Below, piece by piece: positions 17,266 through 26,496 of a stretch of 64,000 nt of DNA. Location of the stretch: positions 1 through 64,000 of the forward strand of contig JAJFJS010000065.1 in NCBI GenBank assembly GCA_021773815.1, in the 5' to 3' direction. The notes under the pieces are model-generated. The model ran no database searches and had not been told where the DNA came from. It saw only the letters and a list, made by a program, of their open reading frames with translations. Source of the DNA: Gammaproteobacteria bacterium (GTDB lineage Bacteria > Pseudomonadota > Gammaproteobacteria > Steroidobacterales > GCA-2729495). Position 1 is the first letter of the stretch. Every line of letters begins with the position of its first letter. Position numbers and translations under genes: made by a program.

Positions 17266-19442
17266 TCGATGCCGTGAAGCACTTTGACGTCGGCGCTGCG
17301 CCCCGGGCCATGGCAGACATCGCAGGTTTCGATGACCGTACCCCGGGATCCGGATAACAGCGTGCCGGCAGCCGTCTGCATCACGTCGAACGCACCCCCG
17401 TTGGCCTCCATGTGCGCAACCGCCGCCGCGCGGTCATGGCATCCCCAGCACGACGCCGCATTGGGCGTGATGTTGATGTCGTCCAGGGGATCGTCCAGAT
17501 CCGTGCCGGTGTCTGTCGTCATGGCCAGCGCAAAGGCGCCGACCGGGTAGTAGGTGCCGGGCCGGTGACAGCCCTCGCAATTGGCCAGTCTTCCCGGGTA
17601 GACGACCGCTCCGTAGGCAAGCGGCTCGCCGGAAAAGCCGTAGACGGTGAAGCCGTTCTCGCGAGCGGTTCCGGCATGGATGGCATGGACCATCGTTTTA
17701 AATTCAATGGTCTCCTCGTCCTTGCCGTCGGGCGCATTCGAACTGTCGGCTCCGCCGCGAACGCGGGCAGCGATATCCGTTGCGTCCGAATTATGGCAGG
17801 TCACGCACAGCTCGATATTGTCCGTGCGATTGGCGCCGTGCAGGCTCAACGACTGATGACAATCGTTGCACCGTGACAGCGCGACGATCTGACGGCGATC
17901 GACGGCGAGGCCGTCGGTGATCGCAAAGCTCCGCGACACGCCGGTGACGGGCACCGACAATCCGGCGACGCGCGCCCGGCCTTCCATCGCCGCGGTGCCG
18001 GAACCTGTCACGTTGCCCGGGATGGCGGTTGTCGACGTCACGGTAAACGTGCCGTCGCCGTTAGCGACCCCGCCGGTCAAAACATTCAGACGCAGGGGCT
18101 GGGCCGGAGCGCCGGTCGCCGACCCGCTGCCGCTGCCCGTATTGCTGATCTCCAGGTTTGTCCAGGCCACATCCACGGCCAGCCGGGCAGCGCCGGAGAA
18201 CACGGGATCGCTTTGCACGTTATAGGCCAGATCGCCGCGGGTCGGGTCGGTCACCGATACCGTGACGGCCGGAAAGCCGCCCGGCGCCGTATTGACGATA
18301 TCCAGAATATTGAATTTGAAAGCCTGTGCAAACTCCTGCGCGGCAATCACGTGCGACTCCGCCACACCGAAAGTCATGCCCGGCGCGTGGCAGAGCGTGC
18401 ACTCGCCGTTGCCGGCGGTGATGCCGTCCGCATGGTTCATGCCGGTCTCAAAATCTACGTCATCGTGACAGGACCCGCAGGCCTCTATCGTGGGCACACG
18501 AAACCAGTTTGCCGCGTCCGGCGTTGCCGGGTCGTTCTCATCGTGGCAATTCCGGCAATTGCGAATATCCTGCGGGTACACGACGCCAGAATAGTCGTGC
18601 TTGATGTCCCGGAAACCCCAGATCGCATACTCGCCGCCATCGACAACGCTCGGCAGGCCGGCGCCGCGATGGATCCGGTGCGTCATGACCGTCATGTCGA
18701 CGGTATTGCCGCTCTGGGCGTCGGCGGACCCGGGGTTGTGACAGGTCATGCAGTAGCGATTCTGAAACCGGGCGCCGCCGTGCAGGGCCAGCTTTTCATG
18801 ACAGCGGTTGCAGGTCGCATCGCTGACAATTTCACGCGTGAACAAATTCGTCGTGGCGCCCGTCGACGGCTGCCAGTCATAGGTCGGGTTCCCGATCGCG
18901 ACGAAACCGCGTATCTCAAATCCCGCCCGGTGGGTCAGCTCCGGCTGCCACGGGATGCCGGCAACGGCGGTGACGTCCGTCGCGTAGGTATAGACGTAGG
19001 TGCCGTCGCCGTTATCGACCAGCTGTCCCGCGCTGCCGCTTTCCGTCACCGCGTGCACCCGGTCCCCGGTGCCTGGTCCGATGCCGTTGGCCGCTTCTAT
19101 AGCGTTGATATAGCTCTGCCAATAGCTGGCGTTGCCGTCGGTTCCCGGCACCAGTCTGGCGATCGCAAAGCTGATGGAACCGGCCGGCAGCCCGATGACC
19201 GGACGACCCCCACCGTCGGTAAGCGTGAAGCGCATGACCGGCGGACTGGCGATCGTCACGCCGTCGATTGTTGCCGTCACCGCGGTCGCGGTGCCGATCG
19301 TCACCGGGGTCATGCCACCCGGCGGTCCCGGGGGGCCCGCCGGACCCGGAGCGCCGTCGTTCCCGTCGCAGCCCGTCAGCAACAGCAGTGCGAGCAGCAG
19401 AACGCCCAGCCGCGAACGAAGCATCGTCTGCAGAATCGGCAT
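17262..19442 (-). CDS. mtrC: OmcA/MtrC-family decaheme outer-membrane cytochrome, lipoprotein
   Basis: Ten heme motifs are arranged as two pentaheme sets. The first is CNRCH, CMTCH, CRNCH, CGSCH and CTLCH; the second is CNDCH, CVTCH, CEGCH, CWGCH and CDVCH. A beta-rich segment separates them, as in the I-IV domain plan of MtrC/OmcA. The lipobox LLLTGC is followed by a collagen-like GAPGPAGPPGPPG linker, as seen in OmcA/MtrC proteins. I prefer the ATG at 19442 (MPILQ...) over the track start at 19514, because it follows GGCGGA and the signal peptide then has normal length (727 residues). It is expected on the cell surface, passing electrons to or from minerals, soluble acceptors or partners. 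Confidence 0.93.
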   Translation of the reverse strand: MPILQTMLRSRLGVLLLALLLLTGCDGNDGAPGPAGPPGPPGGMTPVTIGTATAVTATIDGVTIASPPVMRFTLTDGGGRPVIGLPAGSISFAIARLVPGTDGNASYWQSYINAIEAANGIGPGTGDRVHAVTESGSAGQLVDNGDGTYVYTYATDVTAVAGIPWQPELTHRAGFEIRGFVAIGNPTYDWQPSTGATTNLFTREIVSDATCNRCHEKLALHGGARFQNRYCMTCHNPGSADAQSGNTVDMTVMTHRIHRGAGLPSVVDGGEYAIWGFRDIKHDYSGVVYPQDIRNCRNCHDENDPATPDAANWFRVPTIEACGSCHDDVDFETGMNHADGITAGNGECTLCHAPGMTFGVAESHVIAAQEFAQAFKFNILDIVNTAPGGFPAVTVSVTDPTRGDLAYNVQSDPVFSGAARLAVDVAWTNLEISNTGSGSGSATGAPAQPLRLNVLTGGVANGDGTFTVTSTTAIPGNVTGSGTAAMEGRARVAGLSVPVTGVSRSFAITDGLAVDRRQIVALSRCNDCHQSLSLHGANRTDNIELCVTCHNSDATDIAARVRGGADSSNAPDGKDEETIEFKTMVHAIHAGTARENGFTVYGFSGEPLAYGAVVYPGRLANCEGCHRPGTYYPVGAFALAMTTDTGTDLDDPLDDINITPNAASCWGCHDRAAAVAHMEANGGAFDVMQTAAGTLLSGSRGTVIETCDVCHGPGRSADVKVLHGIE

Positions 19443-19470
19443 CACAACAACATCCGCCACGACGCAGTCA

Positions 19471-19734
19471 TCAGGCGCCGTCGAGCCAGGCGGCGATCGC
19501 GGCGATATCGTCATCCGTCAGACCGGCAAGTCCGGGCGGATGCGGCGCTTCGCCGGCCCGGATCGCTTGCATCTGCGCGGCAATGACGCTCACGCCCCGA
19601 CCCTTCAGACTGATAACCGCGTTGTGGCAACCGAGGCAGGCAGCGGCCTTGTCGGCGCCCGCAGGCGCATCAGTGGCCGTCGCCGTCCCGATGCCCAGGA
19701 AATTAATAATCGTCAGGATGATCAGCACCCGCAT
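19471..19734 (-). CDS. Small monoheme cytochrome c
   Basis: The real start is the ATG at 19734 (MRVLIILTIINFLGIGTATA), which gives a signal peptide; the longer track ORF runs back through the upstream CBS gene. The mature protein is about 67 residues with one CLGCH motif and a C-terminal GLTDDDIAAIAAWL helix. That helix is typical of class I small cytochromes c (cytochrome c-553/c5-like, usually ending in a Y/W-containing helix). No clear Met ligand segment is visible apart from SVIAAQMQAIR. It lies 28 bases before the OmcA/MtrC gene and may shuttle electrons in the periplasm to MtrA. Confidence 0.85.
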   Translation of the reverse strand: MRVLIILTIINFLGIGTATATDAPAGADKAAACLGCHNAVISLKGRGVSVIAAQMQAIRAGEAPHPPGLAGLTDDDIAAIAAWLDGA

Positions 19735-19771
19735 GATGGATTCCTTATCGTTATCTATGGTGAATTTTTTA

Positions 19772-20167
19772 CTAGCGAAGCTTTTCCAGCGCCCGCAGCA
19801 CGTCCCGCCGACTGAGCTGGCCGACCAGCCGGCCATTCTCCATGACCGGGTAGCGATGAAACTGGTGACCGAAAAACAACCGCGCGGCATCGACGATGCT
19901 GTTGTCGGCGTCGATTGTTTGCACATCCGTGCTCATGTATTCAGACACCTGCCCGCCGTATTCCGAATGGTACCCGGCGCTCAAAACGACTTTGATACAA
20001 TCGCGTTCGGTCAGAATGCCGACGAGGTTGCCAACTTCATCCACGACCGGCGCCGCGGCGATGTCGTGTTTAAGCAGTGTATTCACGGCCCGCAGGATCT
20101 CCATGTCCGGGCGCAGCGTCACGAGCTGCGTCGCCATGTAATCACGGACTCTGACCGGCTTCGGCAT
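19772..20167 (-). CDS. Tandem CBS-domain protein
   Basis: A 131-residue cytoplasmic protein made of two CBS domains: RDYMATQLVTLRPD...VGILTERDCIKV and SEYMSTDVQTIDADN...VGQLSRRDVLRAL. Such pairs bind adenine nucleotides and act as energy-status sensors. I place the start at the ATG at 20167, which overlaps the nqrM stop (TGATG) and has GGAGA five bases upstream, rather than the GTG at 20185. It is embedded between the Na+-NQR genes and the cytochrome genes, so it may tune one of them in response to nucleotide levels; this is inference. It carries no catalytic domain. Confidence 0.88.
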   Translation of the reverse strand: MPKPVRVRDYMATQLVTLRPDMEILRAVNTLLKHDIAAAPVVDEVGNLVGILTERDCIKVVLSAGYHSEYGGQVSEYMSTDVQTIDADNSIVDAARLFFGHQFHRYPVMENGRLVGQLSRRDVLRALEKLR

Positions 20168-20334
20168 CAACGTCTCCGCGGGCACGGGCTTGCGGTGCAG
20201 CGGGCTGCACAGGCCGATGGATCCGCCGCTCCGCGGCAGCCCGCATGCATGGACCGGCCCCTGAATATGATTCCAATACTCAGGGCCAGCGCCGTCAATA
20301 AGAACATGACGAAACTACCGACAAACAACGCCAT
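20167..20334 (-). CDS. nqrM: NqrM-like Na+-NQR maturation protein
   Basis: A 55-residue ORF too short for the supplied track. It starts MALFVGSFVMFLLTALALSIG, a single membrane helix, followed by a basic loop and four Cys in AGCRGAADPSACAARCTASPC. One membrane helix plus a Cys-rich tail, placed directly after nqrF, is the pattern of NqrM (DUF539), which helps insert the iron centre held between NqrD and NqrE. The Cys spacing (C-8-C-3-C-4-C) is somewhat divergent from the usual CGG-type tail. It lies 20 bases after nqrF, and its stop overlaps the CBS gene start. Confidence 0.8.
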   Translation of the reverse strand: MALFVGSFVMFLLTALALSIGIIFRGRSMHAGCRGAADPSACAARCTASPCPRRR

Positions 20335-20354
20335 TGGCCCCTCCACCGGTTCTG

Positions 20355-21578
20355 CTAACTGCCGAAATCATCGAAGAAAATCGCATCCTGCTCCACGCCC
20401 AATCCATCGAACATGTTCATTAGCGCCGCGATCATCATCGGCGGCCCGCACAGATAGAATTCGCAATCCTCCGGGGCCGCGTGGTCCTTTAGATAACGCT
20501 CGAACAAGACCTCGTGGATGAAGCCGGACAACCCCTGCCAGTGATCTTCCGGCAACGGATTGGACAACACGAGATGCCATTCGAAGTTCTCATGTTCTGC
20601 GGCGAGTTGCTCGAATTGCTGGACATAGAATGCCTCCCGCAGACTGCGGGCACCATACCAGAAACTGATTTTTCGCCGGCTGCCCAGACGCTTCAATTGA
20701 TCATAGATATGGGACCGCATGGGGGCCATCCCGGCGCCCCCACCGACAAAGATCATCTCGGCCGCGCCCTCCCGGGCGAAAAAAGCGCCGAAAGGGCCCG
20801 CCACCGGCACCTGGTCGCCGGGGCGCAGACCAAACAGATAAGAAGACACGATGCCGGTCGGTGTGCCCTCCGGCGCCTCGGGCGGCGGCGTGGCTATCCG
20901 GACATTCAGCATAACGATGTCGTTTTCTGCCGGATAATTGGCCATCGAATAGGCCCGCATGACGGGCGTCTCGGTGGCCGATTCCAGCCCGAAAAACCCG
21001 AAGCGCGACCAGTCGTCCCGATACTCGGCGGGAATATCGAAATCGGCATAGCGCAACCGGTATGGCGTGCACTCGATCTGGACATACCCGCCGGCACGAA
21101 AATCCATGACTTCTCCGGCCGGCAATTCCAGCACCAGCTCCTTGATAAACGTCGCGACGCTGCGATTGGAACGGACCGTGCATGCCCAGCGACGAACGCC
21201 GAAGATCGCTTCGGGCAGGCTAATGCGCAGGTTTTCGCTGACCGCCACCTGGCAGGCCAGGCGCTGGCCCTGGGCCGCTTCCCGCCGGGTGACGTGCGAG
21301 GCCTCGATGGGCAGCAGCGCGCCGCCGCCCTCCAATACCGTCACCCGACACTGGCCGCAGCTGCCGCCGCCGCCGCAGGCCGACGGGACGAACAATTGAT
21401 TGGCCGCAAGCGCGCCGAGGAGTTTGCCGCCGACCGGTACGATCAGATCCCGCTCATCATTGACGGTGATGGTCACGTTACCGCTGGGCACGAGGCGGGC
21501 CCGGAACGCGAGAATCAGCAACGCCAGCGCCAGTACGATGCCGGTAAACAGTCCCACGCCGAGGACGATTTCCTGCAT
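20355..21578 (-). CDS. nqrF: Na+-NQR subunit F (NADH-oxidising flavoprotein)
   Basis: A 407-residue subunit with one N-terminal helix ([21 protein letters not shown]). A plant-type [2Fe-2S] ferredoxin domain follows, with Cys in [15 protein letters not shown] and a fourth Cys in RLACQV. A ferredoxin-NADP reductase-like part has the FAD motif RAYSMANYP and the NADH-binding [13 protein letters not shown], ending ...DAIFFDDFG. It takes electrons from NADH and passes them into the Na+ pump. The ATG at 21578 lies five bases after the first base of the nqrE stop, and a GTG at 21581 is an alternative. Length and order match the family. Confidence 0.97.
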   Translation of the reverse strand: MQEIVLGVGLFTGIVLALALLILAFRARLVPSGNVTITVNDERDLIVPVGGKLLGALAANQLFVPSACGGGGSCGQCRVTVLEGGGALLPIEASHVTRREAAQGQRLACQVAVSENLRISLPEAIFGVRRWACTVRSNRSVATFIKELVLELPAGEVMDFRAGGYVQIECTPYRLRYADFDIPAEYRDDWSRFGFFGLESATETPVMRAYSMANYPAENDIVMLNVRIATPPPEAPEGTPTGIVSSYLFGLRPGDQVPVAGPFGAFFAREGAAEMIFVGGGAGMAPMRSHIYDQLKRLGSRRKISFWYGARSLREAFYVQQFEQLAAEHENFEWHLVLSNPLPEDHWQGLSGFIHEVLFERYLKDHAAPEDCEFYLCGPPMMIAALMNMFDGLGVEQDAIFFDDFGS

Positions 21579-21580
21579 CA

Positions 21581-22189
21581 CTAAAACTCGATCCCGGCCA
21601 TGGCCATGAACGCCATGGACATGATGCCGGCGGTAATAAAGGTAATGCCAAGCCCCTGCAGACCGGCGGGAATGTCGCTGAACTTCATTTTTTCGCGCAG
21701 GCCGGCAAGCACGATGAGCGCCAGCGCCCAGCCCACGCCAACGCCGACGCCATAGGCGGCACTCTCGACGAAATCATAGTCTCGCTGCACCATGAACAAT
21801 GAGGCGCCGAGAATCGCGCAGTTCACCGTCAGCAACGGCAGGAAAATACCCAGCGACTGATGCAGCGCCGGAAAAAACCGGCTCAGCGCCATCTCCAGGA
21901 TCTGCACGATGGCGGCGATGACGCCGATATAGCTGATCAATCCCAGGTAACTGAAATCCAGATGCCCGAGGCCCGCCCACCCGAGCGCGCCCTCGCGCAG
22001 CAGGTACGTATAGATCAGATTATTGACGGGTACGGTAATTCCCTCGACCAGGATAACCGCCGCCCCGAGGCCGATGGCGGTCTTGACCTGCCGGGAAATC
22101 GCCAGGAACGTGCACATGCCCAGAAAGAAGGCCAGCGCGAGGTTCTCGACAAAGATGGCGCGAACGAATATGGCCAGCAGCTGATCCAT
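21581..22189 (-). CDS. nqrE: Na+-NQR subunit E
   Basis: A 202-residue integral membrane protein, starting [26 protein letters not shown], with six hydrophobic helices. It carries the conserved Cys residues (GMCTFL and [10 protein letters not shown]) that, with those of NqrD, hold the membrane iron centre. The track ORF extends 112 codons upstream into nqrD in another frame; the true ATG at 22189 overlaps the nqrD stop (TGATG). The usual family length is about 198. Confidence 0.96.
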   Translation of the reverse strand: MDQLLAIFVRAIFVENLALAFFLGMCTFLAISRQVKTAIGLGAAVILVEGITVPVNNLIYTYLLREGALGWAGLGHLDFSYLGLISYIGVIAAIVQILEMALSRFFPALHQSLGIFLPLLTVNCAILGASLFMVQRDYDFVESAAYGVGVGVGWALALIVLAGLREKMKFSDIPAGLQGLGITFITAGIMSMAFMAMAGIEF

Positions 22190-22848
22190 CAGTCGCCCCG
22201 CAACTCGTCCGCGGCCAGCGGCGCGAAGTCCGGCTGTTCCCGCTGCTCGGGTTTCCAGCTCCGAATGCCCCAGATGATGAAACCGATAATAAAGAACGCG
22301 CTGGGCGGCAGCAGCAGCATCGCGTTGGGCTCGAACCATCCGCCGTTGCTGACAGTCGGGAGGATTTCCGCACCCATCAAAGTCCCGGCGCCGAACAGTT
22401 CGCGGATGACGGCGACGGCGATCAGGACCAGGCTGTAACCCATGCCGTTGCCGATCCCGTCGAGAAAACTGATGCCGACCCTGTTGTGCGCCGCGAAGGC
22501 CTCTGCCCGGCCAAGCACGATGCAATTGGTAATGATCAGCCCCACGAAGACACTGAGCGTTTTCGCGGTTTCGGGCGCAAACGCCTGCAGCAGTTCGTCG
22601 ATGATGATGACGCCCGAGGCAATCACCGTCATCTGGACGATGATGCGCACCGATGCGGGCAGGTGCCGGCGCATCATGCTGATGACAACATTGGAATACG
22701 CCAGCACCGACGTGAGTGCGAGGCTCATGACCAGCGCCGAATACAGGGAATTGGTAATGGCCAGCGCCGAACAGATCCCGAGCACCTGCAGCGTCACGGG
22801 ATTCTCGTCAATCAGCGGGTTCAACAATGCATCGCGAGCCCGGATCAT
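22189..22848 (-). CDS. nqrD: Na+-NQR subunit D
   Basis: A 219-residue membrane protein paralogous to NqrE and related to RnfE. It shows [25 protein letters not shown] and, in the second half, [19 protein letters not shown]; the Cys in GICSALA and TNCIVLG are the conserved iron ligands. The C-terminal tail ([20 protein letters not shown]) is longer than usual. Its start overlaps the nqrC stop by four bases. Confidence 0.96.
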   Translation of the reverse strand: MIRARDALLNPLIDENPVTLQVLGICSALAITNSLYSALVMSLALTSVLAYSNVVISMMRRHLPASVRIIVQMTVIASGVIIIDELLQAFAPETAKTLSVFVGLIITNCIVLGRAEAFAAHNRVGISFLDGIGNGMGYSLVLIAVAVIRELFGAGTLMGAEILPTVSNGGWFEPNAMLLLPPSAFFIIGFIIWGIRSWKPEQREQPDFAPLAADELRGD

Positions 22849-23636
22849 CGTGTGTCACCTGCGGCAGAATAGTTGTCGAGGAACTTCGCAAAACCATGCG
22901 GACCGAACCAGTAACGCACGAGGTTCGTCACCGCATCCGCGGTCACCGTGGCGCCGGTCAGCCCGTCGACCTCGAAAGCCGCGTCCGGCGCAGCGGGATC
23001 GACGGCCGCTTTGGCGATCCGGAACCGCAATGTGTCCTGCGCGTCGTACAGCTTGCGACCGCGCCAGCGCGCCTGCCAGTTCGGGGCGAGGATCCGGTCG
23101 CCGATGCCGGCTGTTTCGCCTTGCTCGTGGAAAGTGATACCCGCAATCGTATTCAGGTCGCTTTCGAGGGCAAGAAAACCGGACAGCATCGACCACATGC
23201 CTTTGCCGTAGACCGGAAAGATGATTCTCTGCAGGCCGTCCGCATCCTCGACGACATACACCGTCACGAGCCGCGACCGCCGACCCAGTGCGGCGATATC
23301 CTGTGCGGCCGGAATCGGCACGCCAAATTCCGGGTCGGACGCGGCCTTGCGGGCATCGAAAGTATCCGGATTCACGTCATCATCGAAAACGCCGCGATCC
23401 AGGTCGACGAGCCGCGCATCCAGTCCCTGAAAAGCCATGACGATTTGCCGGTCCGGAACATCATCCGTCACCTCCAGCAGGCCGCTGACCCCGACGATAT
23501 GGCGGTTTCGTTCGAGGTCCCGGTAAGCGCGCTGAATCGGCTGCAGGGACACGGCCGTGACGGTAACGAGGATGGAACACACCAGCGCGGTTGCCGTCAC
23601 GACCATAATGGCTTTCAACGGGCTCTCATTATCCAT
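22845..23636 (-). CDS. nqrC: Na+-NQR subunit C (covalent FMN carrier)
   Basis: A 263-residue subunit with one N-terminal helix ([21 protein letters not shown]) and a periplasmic FMN-binding domain. The FMN attachment site is the Thr in [11 protein letters not shown] (family S/TGAT-x-T). The segment [32 protein letters not shown] is also family-typical. FMN is attached by ApbE, which is not in this window. GGAGA precedes the ATG, and the gene overlaps both neighbours. Confidence 0.96.
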   Translation of the reverse strand: MDNESPLKAIMVVTATALVCSILVTVTAVSLQPIQRAYRDLERNRHIVGVSGLLEVTDDVPDRQIVMAFQGLDARLVDLDRGVFDDDVNPDTFDARKAASDPEFGVPIPAAQDIAALGRRSRLVTVYVVEDADGLQRIIFPVYGKGMWSMLSGFLALESDLNTIAGITFHEQGETAGIGDRILAPNWQARWRGRKLYDAQDTLRFRIAKAAVDPAAPDAAFEVDGLTGATVTADAVTNLVRYWFGPHGFAKFLDNYSAAGDTR

Positions 23637-24849
23637 CGGCCGTCTCCGCCAGGCGCTTGCGCCGACGCCGAATGTTCAGTTCTACCATGACGAAGTCGAT
23701 GACCGGCGCAAACAGGCTGGCCAGCAAAATCGCGAACAAAATTCCCTCACCGTGAGAGGGATTTGCGATGCGGATTACGATGGCCAGCAGGCCCGTGAGC
23801 ACGCCAAAAATCCACCGTCCGGCATTCGTCATCGCACACGCGACCGGATCCGTCGCCAGGAACACGACACCAAAAGCCAATCCGCCGAGGACGAGGTGCC
23901 ACGTCCACGGAATACCGAAGATGGGGTTGCCGTTGCCGGCCCAGCCGTTGAACAGGAATACCGTTGCGATCATCCCTGTCAGCGCGCCGAGCATGACCCG
24001 CCACGACGCGGTATCGGTCATGACCAGCCAGGCCGCACCGATAAAACACCCCAGTACAGAGGTGGTGCCGATTGCACCGGGACGCATGCCGACGAACAGA
24101 TCACGCCACGTCAACCCGGCATCCAGCAGCGCGGCAATACCCCCGGCGCCGGCCAGTTGCAGCGGCAGCGCCGCGGTGAAACCGGGCACGGGTATCCAGG
24201 CGCCCTCACCGAATACCAGGTCGGGATAGGCAAACAACAGGAAAGTCACGCCCAGCACGGCGGGGTTGACCAGGTATCGGCCCGACCCGCCGAACACATG
24301 TTTGCCAACGACCATCCCGAACGTCATGCCGAGACCCACCTGGTACAGGGGTGCGCCGGCGGGCAGGATCAGCGCGAACAGCCAGGCGCAGGACAACAGC
24401 CCCTCGTCGACGGAGCTGCCACGCAGCTCCGCGAAGATCGCATCCCAGATTGAGCCGACTGCAAGCGCGACGAGGAACGCCGGCAAAAAATATAGCAACC
24501 CGTGCGCGACACAGGCGAACATATTCCCCGGGTCGTAGCCGATACCCAATCCGGTCAGGATGCCGCCGCGCCAGCCGGGCAACTGCGACAGATCCAGCGC
24601 GATCATGGCCAGGTTGGACTGGTGACCCAGGCTCCACATACCGATCAGCCAGCAGGGCAACGTTGCAATGACCAGGTTGTTGGCCATGCCCTGCACGCTG
24701 ACGACATCCCTGACGAACGGTGCGGACCGGTTCCGACCGGCAGACGCGTACAGAAACCGATCCAGCATCTGCAACCACGGCCGGAACCGTCGCAGCGGCC
24801 GGCCCTCGCCGGCGCGCATTTGCAGATCCTCGAGACGACGACGCAACAC
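23629..24849 (-). CDS. nqrB: Na+-NQR subunit B (membrane, FMN and riboflavin carrier)
   Basis: A 406-residue polytopic membrane protein. The covalent FMN site is the second Thr in RPGAIGTTSVLG, and the conserved VNPAVLGVTFLLFAYP stretch is present. NqrB forms the core of the sodium channel and binds ubiquinone together with NqrA. The start is GTG at 24849, two bases after the nqrA stop. Length matches the usual 410-415. Confidence 0.96.
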   Translation of the reverse strand: MLRRRLEDLQMRAGEGRPLRRFRPWLQMLDRFLYASAGRNRSAPFVRDVVSVQGMANNLVIATLPCWLIGMWSLGHQSNLAMIALDLSQLPGWRGGILTGLGIGYDPGNMFACVAHGLLYFLPAFLVALAVGSIWDAIFAELRGSSVDEGLLSCAWLFALILPAGAPLYQVGLGMTFGMVVGKHVFGGSGRYLVNPAVLGVTFLLFAYPDLVFGEGAWIPVPGFTAALPLQLAGAGGIAALLDAGLTWRDLFVGMRPGAIGTTSVLGCFIGAAWLVMTDTASWRVMLGALTGMIATVFLFNGWAGNGNPIFGIPWTWHLVLGGLAFGVVFLATDPVACAMTNAGRWIFGVLTGLLAIVIRIANPSHGEGILFAILLASLFAPVIDFVMVELNIRRRRKRLAETADG

Positions 24850-24851
24850 AG

Positions 24852-26192
24852 TCAGCCGTCCTTTTCGATCTGCGCGAGGTTAATTCGCAGCGCGGCGCCG
24901 TAATCCTGTTTCGCCGGGCACACAAACGAACTGAGCGCCAGGTCCTCTTCGGCCAGTTCCAGGCAGCCCAGCGCCTCGGCGGCCACCGTGTCCTTGACCA
25001 ACAGTGCTCTCAGTAACGGCGTCGGAAGCATATCCAGCGGCATCACGCGCTCGAAGGCGCCCGCCGGAATCATCACGGCCCGCCGTCCGTGGCGCGCCGT
25101 CGTGAGCGCGCGCGGACGCGTCGCGCCCACGACCGACCGAAGTCGTGCAGCGATACCGGTCCGCCCTCCACCGGGCGCGAACCAGCCGAACAGACGTCGG
25201 CCGTTGCCTTCCGGGATCACCGAGACCTGGTGGTGATAACGGCCCAGAAATCCGAGCGGCCCGGCGGCCTCAAACCCGTCCAGAACCGAGCCCGACACGA
25301 GGCAAAAATTGCCGTCCGGCAGAATCTCACCGGTCATCAACTCAGACACACTGGCCCCCGGCCGGGTGCGAACCAGTCGCGGGTTTGCGGCGCCGGGTCC
25401 GGCGACGGACACGACACGCTCGGTCAGTAACCGGCCCGTGCGGCACAGATGTCCGATGGCGATGACGTCCTGATAACCGATGTGCCAGACCGTCCGATCT
25501 GCCGCAACCGGATCCAGGAAATGGATGTGGGTGCCGGGCAAACCGGCCGGATGCGGTCCGGAAAATTTTACGACCCGGATTCGCTCATTCACCGCCTCCG
25601 GTCCCGACCAGTCCGGACCGGTACAAAGATAGATCGGCCGGTCGCACAGATCGGCGATAGCCTCCAGTCCCCGCTCGAATTCACCGGCGCGTGCGGCGAT
25701 GACCACACCCGGATCGACCGCCAGCGGTCGCGTGTCGATGGCAGTGACAAAAATCGACCGGGGCACCGTCGCGGATTCCGGAACGCGGTTAAAGGGCCGG
25801 GTCCGAAACGCGGTCCACAACCCGGACTGCAGCAGCAGGTCCCGAATCACCGCAGGATCCGCGGACGCCGGCGGCGTAAAGACGGTTTCCGCCGCGGCGG
25901 ACTCATCGAGCTCGATCACCACCGATTGCAGCGTGCGGCGTTGCCCTCGATTGATGGCAACGACACATCCGTTGCCGGGCGCAACAAACGACACCGCCGG
26001 ATCCCGTTTTTCCACGAACAGCGGCTCGCCCAGGCCCACCGCCTGACCGATCTCGACCAGCATCCGTGGCCGCAGCCCGGCATAGTCGGCGCCGAGCAGA
26101 GCCACCTGCGTCACCGCCGGCGCCGCACCGATCACCTGCCGCGGCCGACCGGTAAGCGGGATATCCAGACCTTTTTTGATGGTTATTTGCAC
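24852..26192 (-). CDS. nqrA: Na+-NQR subunit A
   Basis: The track ORF begins at 26345, but the conserved N-terminus is QITIKKGLDIPLTGRP. I therefore place the start at the GTG at 26192, which gives 446 residues, the normal family length; no ATG is available and the ribosome site is poor. Family segments include VEKRDPAVSFVAPGNGCVVAINRGQRR, TGPDWSGPE, VWHIGYQDVIAIGHL and FGWFAPGG, plus a C-terminal DMLPTPLLRALLVKD. It is the first gene of the Na+-NQR/Mtr run. NqrA is a cytoplasmic peripheral subunit linked to quinone binding. Confidence 0.93.
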   Translation of the reverse strand: MQITIKKGLDIPLTGRPRQVIGAAPAVTQVALLGADYAGLRPRMLVEIGQAVGLGEPLFVEKRDPAVSFVAPGNGCVVAINRGQRRTLQSVVIELDESAAAETVFTPPASADPAVIRDLLLQSGLWTAFRTRPFNRVPESATVPRSIFVTAIDTRPLAVDPGVVIAARAGEFERGLEAIADLCDRPIYLCTGPDWSGPEAVNERIRVVKFSGPHPAGLPGTHIHFLDPVAADRTVWHIGYQDVIAIGHLCRTGRLLTERVVSVAGPGAANPRLVRTRPGASVSELMTGEILPDGNFCLVSGSVLDGFEAAGPLGFLGRYHHQVSVIPEGNGRRLFGWFAPGGGRTGIAARLRSVVGATRPRALTTARHGRRAVMIPAGAFERVMPLDMLPTPLLRALLVKDTVAAEALGCLELAEEDLALSSFVCPAKQDYGAALRINLAQIEKDG

Positions 26193-26432
26193 AACCTGGG
26201 ACACAACCTGAACGTTTCTGACCAACCCACGTAACCCGTGCGGGACAACCGGGGCCAGTCCGACGGTGGACCCATCAACGCTGTTGTCGTCACCGCCGAA
26301 AACTTCAATTGAAAACGCCCGTCGGCAAACAATAATCAGGATCAATGATGGTATCAGAGTTGCGGCACGTGCCGTACCGACATGCCGGGCGCATCAGGCG
26401 CACGGACTTCGCCGGTTGCCGGCGACACCGCC
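26193..26432. other. nqrA leader region, no gene seen
   Basis: This 240-base stretch between the terminator and nqrA must hold the promoter of the long nqr-mtr run if the run is one transcript. The nqrA frame stays open back to 26345, but the extra 51 codons (MILIIVCRRAFSIEV...) do not resemble any NqrA N-terminus. I could not find a convincing -35/-10 pair by eye. Confidence 0.4.
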
Positions 26433-26465
26433 AAAAAAAACCGGCGGGGGCAACGCCACCGCCGG
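26433..26465 (-). terminator. Rho-independent terminator of the OmpA/DUF4398 gene
   Basis: On the minus strand, CCGGCGG, a short loop (TGGCGTTGCC) and CCGCCGG are followed by eight T residues. It begins about 30 bases after the stop of the OmpA-like gene. It separates that gene from nqrA, so the nqr run needs its own promoter in 26193-26432. A second small hairpin (GCCGG-TTG-CCGGC) lies at 26411-26423. Confidence 0.85.
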
Positions 26466-26496
26466 CTCATGATCAGCTCACCTGAGCTTGTTTAGC

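Noticed and set aside
18213-19586. 457-codon plus-strand ORF under mtrC
   Set aside because: Mirror frame of a decaheme gene with ten CxxCH motifs; the product has no recognisable domain.
22827-24453. Long plus-strand ORFs under nqrC and nqrB (22827-23690 and 23557-24453)
   Set aside because: They overlap clear Na+-NQR subunits on the opposite strand and have no domain.
26193-26345. N-terminal extension of nqrA in the ORF track
   Set aside because: The added 51 codons do not match NqrA, whose conserved start is QITIKKGLDIPL.
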